Shown here: positions 61,701 to 64,000 of the stretch, piece after piece | How the letters are laid out: the number at the start of each line of letters is the position of its first letter | How positions within the stretch are numbered: the first letter of the stretch is position 1 | Assembly (NCBI GenBank): GCA_937901085.1 | Contig: CALCHQ010000003.1 | Span: 1-64,000 of the forward strand | Length of the DNA stretch: 64,000 nucleotides | Source: an uncultured Verrucomicrobiales bacterium | Lineage (GTDB): Bacteria > Verrucomicrobiota > Verrucomicrobiia > Verrucomicrobiales > Akkermansiaceae | Reading direction: 5' to 3' | Made by a program: the position numbers and the translations under genes | Notes under the pieces: generated by a model | The model's input: the letters and a program-made list of their open reading frames with translations, nothing else | The model's database searches: none | What the model was told of the DNA's origin: nothing

Positions 61701-64000
61701 TTCACGACAATATCGCCCGTTCCCAGCTGCGAAAGCGACTGCGTGCGCAACGTACCGCCGTTAATCACCGTACCACCAGAATAATCATTGGCAGTATTCG
61801 TCAGCGTCACGACGCCGGATGAATTCCTGTCCGCGCCCACAATCAACTGGCTTTCCCCAGTCAGCTGATAATGTACAACCAGCTCACCACCAGCACCAAA
61901 CTTCCACGAACCATTGGTCGGAGCAAGCGTCTCATTCGTACCAGTCCGGCCGTAGTTCACCACCTTACCACTCTCCGCCCCCAGGAACAGGGAAGCATGC
62001 GAACTCAGGTCAATCTTGTCCGTTACATCCTGCGTCAACGCGAGAGCGCCAGTCGACGATTGGTCAATGTAACCCAGCAGAGCTACCGAACCTCCGTCGG
62101 CATGCGAAGCCATCCAGCCCCCCTTTTCCACCACCCATTGATGGTCGGAAGTATCTCCCAGAGCCGCAAGCGAATCAACAATCAGACCGCCACGCTGCAC
62201 CGTCTTGGCCCCGGTAAAGGTATTCGTGCCGCTCAGCTTGTACGCGCCGGAACCATCCGCATGATTAATCAGCACCGAACCTTCGCCGGAAATCGCACCA
62301 GCGTACGAATTGAGAGCCGTCGTACCAGCGCTCACACCAATTTCCATGGTTGCACCGGACTTCAACTGCACATCACCCTTCAACCCGTAGAACGCAGCAT
62401 ATTTCGATGTAGCCTCTTCCTCCACGCCGCCTTCCACATATTCCATGGCATGCTGCACCCCTTCACGCATGATGAAGCAGCCGCCATTCTCCACCGTCAC
62501 ATCCCCCGTAAGGCGGGCATGGCTTCCCAGCTCGAAAGCACCGCCATTCACGGTCACCTTCATACTGGAATCCGCATAGTGCCAGTCATTTTCGCGCACA
62601 AGGCGTTCGCTGGTGATACCCTCACCGCCGGAGCCCATACCGTGTTCCGTCAGCGTACCACTCAGAATCACCTTACCGCTCGTCACCGACAAGCCGCTCT
62701 TTTCGCCCTGCAACTCCGTGTGCAGACTGTTCAGCGTCCAGGTACTGTCTGCACCGCCAGCATACTCAATATGCAGGCCAGCACCATCGGCATCCGAGAA
62801 CGAACCCTTGAAAACCGTATCCCCGGACTCCCTGTAAACCAGTCGAACCGCCGTTTCCGAACTGTTCGTGATGAGAGCCTCATCCGTGAGCGCATTGATG
62901 GTGAAGCCATCGCGTGTTTCGCCGTCCGTGATGTACCAGTCCATGCTGACACCATTCATATCCAGCGTACCACCGCCGGAACCGAAAGTAAAATCGCGGG
63001 CAATCTGCCCCTTTTTCTGAATGACCACCTCTGCCCCGGTATTCACCAGCACATTGTAAGCAGCGTAACCGTTCGACTGCTGCAGGTAAGTCTTACCGCT
63101 CCCGCCCAGGTTCAGCAGAGCATTCGTATCGCCGGAGCCATCAATATACAAATCGCCCGCCCCGGTCTTACGCCATTCGGTCATGTGCGAATCCGGATTG
63201 ACCAGCTGCAAATGCACCGAAGCACCTTCGTGAATCACATAGCCGGCATGATTGAAGCAGTTGCCCTCGGCTCCCTCGGAAACAATCGTATAATCGCCCG
63301 ACTTGAACTCCGCATAGCCGATACCCAGATCCACCGTATCCTTCAGCACAATGCGGTTCTTCGCAGCAGAAGAACTGAACACCAGATTCTCGGTGTAGAA
63401 CAAATCCTCATCGCTCTGGTTCAGATAACCACTATACGCATACCACTGCTGGTTATTCTTCTGGTCAGACAAATCCTTCCAGGTCTTGCCGTTGATGCCA
63501 TTATATGTCTGCAACACCTTGCCGGAAGCATCCGTCACCCGCCCATAATGCATCGTGGTGTCATACGTCGTCGCTCCCACCGTATCAGAATACGTATCCC
63601 CCGCATGGATAACAGCATTCAGATACACCGTACTGGTAGCATCGCTCATCTCCACCTTCTTATCAAACATCTGGAGAGCCTCCAGCGTCCAATCCGAGTT
63701 GCCGCGGGCATTCACACCACTCGTCCCCCAGATAGACTGCTGGGCACCCGCATATTCATACTGCCGGGTGGACTCATTATAAACATAAACAGGGCTGCCG
63801 GAATCACCTGCACGCGGCGCACTGGGCAAGGGACTCGCCTCCGTTGCACCCTCCCCGCCGCGGAACACAGCATCCTGATAAATAGTATGGCTGGAATTCA
63901 GACCATTCTGGAACCACGCACCGCCGATGTTGTTAATACCGCCGATGATGTAGTTATACGCACCAGAAAGCCCCTTTTCCGAGCCATCCTCCCATACAGA
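58796..64000 (-). CDS. Second giant S6-like protease/beta-strand repeat PEP-CTERM protein (N-terminus outside window)
   Basis: The frame stays open to the last base of the window, so at least 1734 residues are visible and the N-terminal signal peptide and catalytic His and Asp region lie beyond. The visible part begins within the protease domain (GAYNYIIGGINNIGGAW, AGDSGSPVYVYN with the catalytic Ser). It then has the same central segments as the first gene (HARLTGDVTVENGGCFIMRE, AFYGLKGDVQLKSGATM) and many classical repeats such as GGTLRTQSLSQLGTGDIVVN. The C-terminus IPEPATATLSL with the Arg tail is the PEP-CTERM signal and is identical to the paralog. The repeat region differs in number and sequence, as expected after duplication. 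Confidence 0.88.
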   Translation of the reverse strand, partial: SVWEDGSEKGLSGAYNYIIGGINNIGGAWFQNGLNSSHTIYQDAVFRGGEGATEASPLPSAPRAGDSGSPVYVYNESTRQYEYAGAQQSIWGTSGVNARGNSDWTLEALQMFDKKVEMSDATSTVYLNAVIHAGDTYSDTVGATTYDTTMHYGRVTDASGKVLQTYNGINGKTWKDLSDQKNNQQWYAYSGYLNQSDEDLFYTENLVFSSSAAKNRIVLKDTVDLGIGYAEFKSGDYTIVSEGAEGNCFNHAGYVIHEGASVHLQLVNPDSHMTEWRKTGAGDLYIDGSGDTNALLNLGGSGKTYLQQSNGYAAYNVLVNTGAEVVIQKKGQIARDFTFGSGGGTLDMNGVSMDWYITDGETRDGFTINALTDEALITNSSETAVRLVYRESGDTVFKGSFSDADGAGLHIEYAGGADSTWTLNSLHTELQGEKSGLSVTSGKVILSGTLTEHGMGSGGEGITSERLVRENDWHYADSSMKVTVNGGAFELGSHARLTGDVTVENGGCFIMREGVQHAMEYVEGGVEEEATSKYAAFYGLKGDVQLKSGATMEIGVSAGTTALNSYAGAISGEGSVLINHADGSGAYKLSGTNTFTGAKTVQRGGLIVDSLAALGDTSDHQWVVEKGGWMASHADGGSVALLGYIDQSSTGALALTQDVTDKIDLSSHASLFLGAESGKVVNYGRTGTNETLAPTNGSWKFGAGGELVVHYQLTGESQLIVGADRNSSGVVTLTNTANDYSGGTVINGGTLRTQSLSQLGTGDIVVNSGANLESSEVFGASVDMSRVTGSGNLALNLSATGSAVALGDGFTGATRVLTGCLDISGSNNINDVVLEDGTSLRASDGLVTNGVEIRGDAGMHVVSGTFYANGAVTGDGMLVKTGEGTLYLNSGDSIQSANTYTGGTIIEAGVLKVSRTGALGTGDITINGGSLIVNGSGNKVIASNVTINKGGVLRFGDSGNLGNQLDTSVNDKRIELNGSTLDLGESYQTMGTWKLRLNNGAEICGLGDWYDDSDNTAALYFDKANTIAATAGESLISADSRIASGVKLVYDVSNGATLTVSGRIFSDGSGNGSLVKDGDGTLIISHQGNSYKGGTTINSGTVLVDATWKLGSGNTVVEKNGTLELSGVKSGKVSFGSKISGEGTLALTFSDTVGNTVAASDAYQGTTYVKGGRVELAGSSFGHSLRLGTGVSAVLADQSNVSLRGNLELEAGSSLRAEGAARLQVDGVASLAAGSLDVQAGSTLELAGASYTFGSGEFLAADNAGSVHYTAAGLQLEYDAITTLNGAFKVAGDTSLYMQRGTDGEKWKTHGLNVTGEMTVASGKTLSITGNARLQVNDGARLSLEDEAAINRTSAGAFYIKGSLAVEKDAVASFTSVDDVHLNYDNAVADNGSIDVAAGSTLQLSVNKLQSYGQAAINVAEKATLDARGTDSLQLSNKTAVNLQKDARMMWQGIEFSNKGDADKATLTNTGSGAYGLGSTDYVLTDGYARYTGSDATLRTQLAHSEVEHAGSGVLKVYNSQNSLSGVHASSGSIKLFDKAVHELESLSVGDSLAVSAYKGVGEQAAQYAALHVSGLAEFGSGATLNADMVLQSGAVVDMGGEVMLDGVLTLQAGLTLDGAVLDAVQGLVQGGSYTLFTGVNGLNLEQTVTQDKMPSLAARTVASVSYSPLMDGVQVEAAYYFSNLAGNSGLVLSYNSTAGTVTITQTSESIPEPATATLSLLALAALCARRRRK

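Noticed and set aside
1..64000. CRISPR arrays, tRNA and rRNA genes
   Set aside because: No regularly spaced repeats and no tRNA-like T-arm plus acceptor patterns were found by eye; a tool-based scan could still find a missed tRNA.

Overview
The window looks like a chromosomal piece of an Akkermansia-like member of the Verrucomicrobiota. The reasons are: the GC-rich coding style; two giant secreted proteins ending in a PEP-CTERM-type tail (PEPATATLSL... plus an Arg-rich end); a complete L-fucose catabolic locus of the kind used by mucin degraders; a Na+-pumping methylmalonyl-CoA decarboxylase cluster typical of propionate formation; and few Shine-Dalgarno sequences. The genus assignment is inference. 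The gene calls rest on the sequence and family knowledge.

Region 1 (1-11000) is accessory and more AT-rich. It starts inside an Rhs/YD-repeat protein whose core joins an unrelated AT-rich C-terminal tip, followed by a possible small ORF and a small membrane protein that is a candidate immunity protein. A second, truncated Rhs copy lies at 4219-5763. From 5925 to 10923 there are four genes that each carry a TIR-like domain. They form two convergent pairs. Each pair begins with a member of the same small TIR family (5925-6653 and 10198-10923) and continues with a larger TIR protein: one with an uncharacterised, possibly Nudix-like N-terminus (6997-8292) and one TIR-SLOG(STALD) protein (8404-10194). 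A 216-bp inverted-repeat element with a 5-bp target duplication sits inside the left pair. This cluster is the best candidate for an undescribed system, probably anti-phage nucleotide signalling.

Region 2 (11000-51600) is mostly housekeeping: malate dehydrogenase; leuC-leuD, an unknown protein and a DeoR-type regulator; a Gate-family membrane protein with a lipoprotein; speA; ribosomal proteins L19 and L36; the fuc locus (fucP-fucI-fucK-fucA, with divergent fucU followed by a queD-like gene); an acyltransferase-3 protein; tmk; metX; a pilin-like protein; ispH with an Aas-like acyl-ACP synthetase; an RDD protein; a LolC/E permease; trxB; a Sel1 lipoprotein; an LplT-like transporter; a TolC-like lipoprotein; the mmdA-D-C-B decarboxylase cluster; a sugar nucleotidyltransferase with a CPBP protease; and an aminotransferase with an Lrp-type regulator. 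Metabolically, fucose uptake and cleavage, malate dehydrogenase and the methylmalonyl-CoA decarboxylase fit a fermenter that turns mucin sugars into propionate-type products. At 49369-49867 a four-helix-bundle gene is enclosed by 55-bp inverted repeats.

Region 3 (51600-64000) carries two tandem paralogous giant genes. They encode secreted S6-like serine-protease domains followed by long autotransporter-associated beta-strand repeats and a PEP-CTERM tail. The second runs off the window end.

Across the window, many genes have a consensus-like promoter (about TTGACA-N16/17-TATAAT) whose -10 box ends only 6-10 bases before the start codon. This implies widespread leaderless transcripts and was used to choose several start codons. 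No tRNA, rRNA or CRISPR array was seen.
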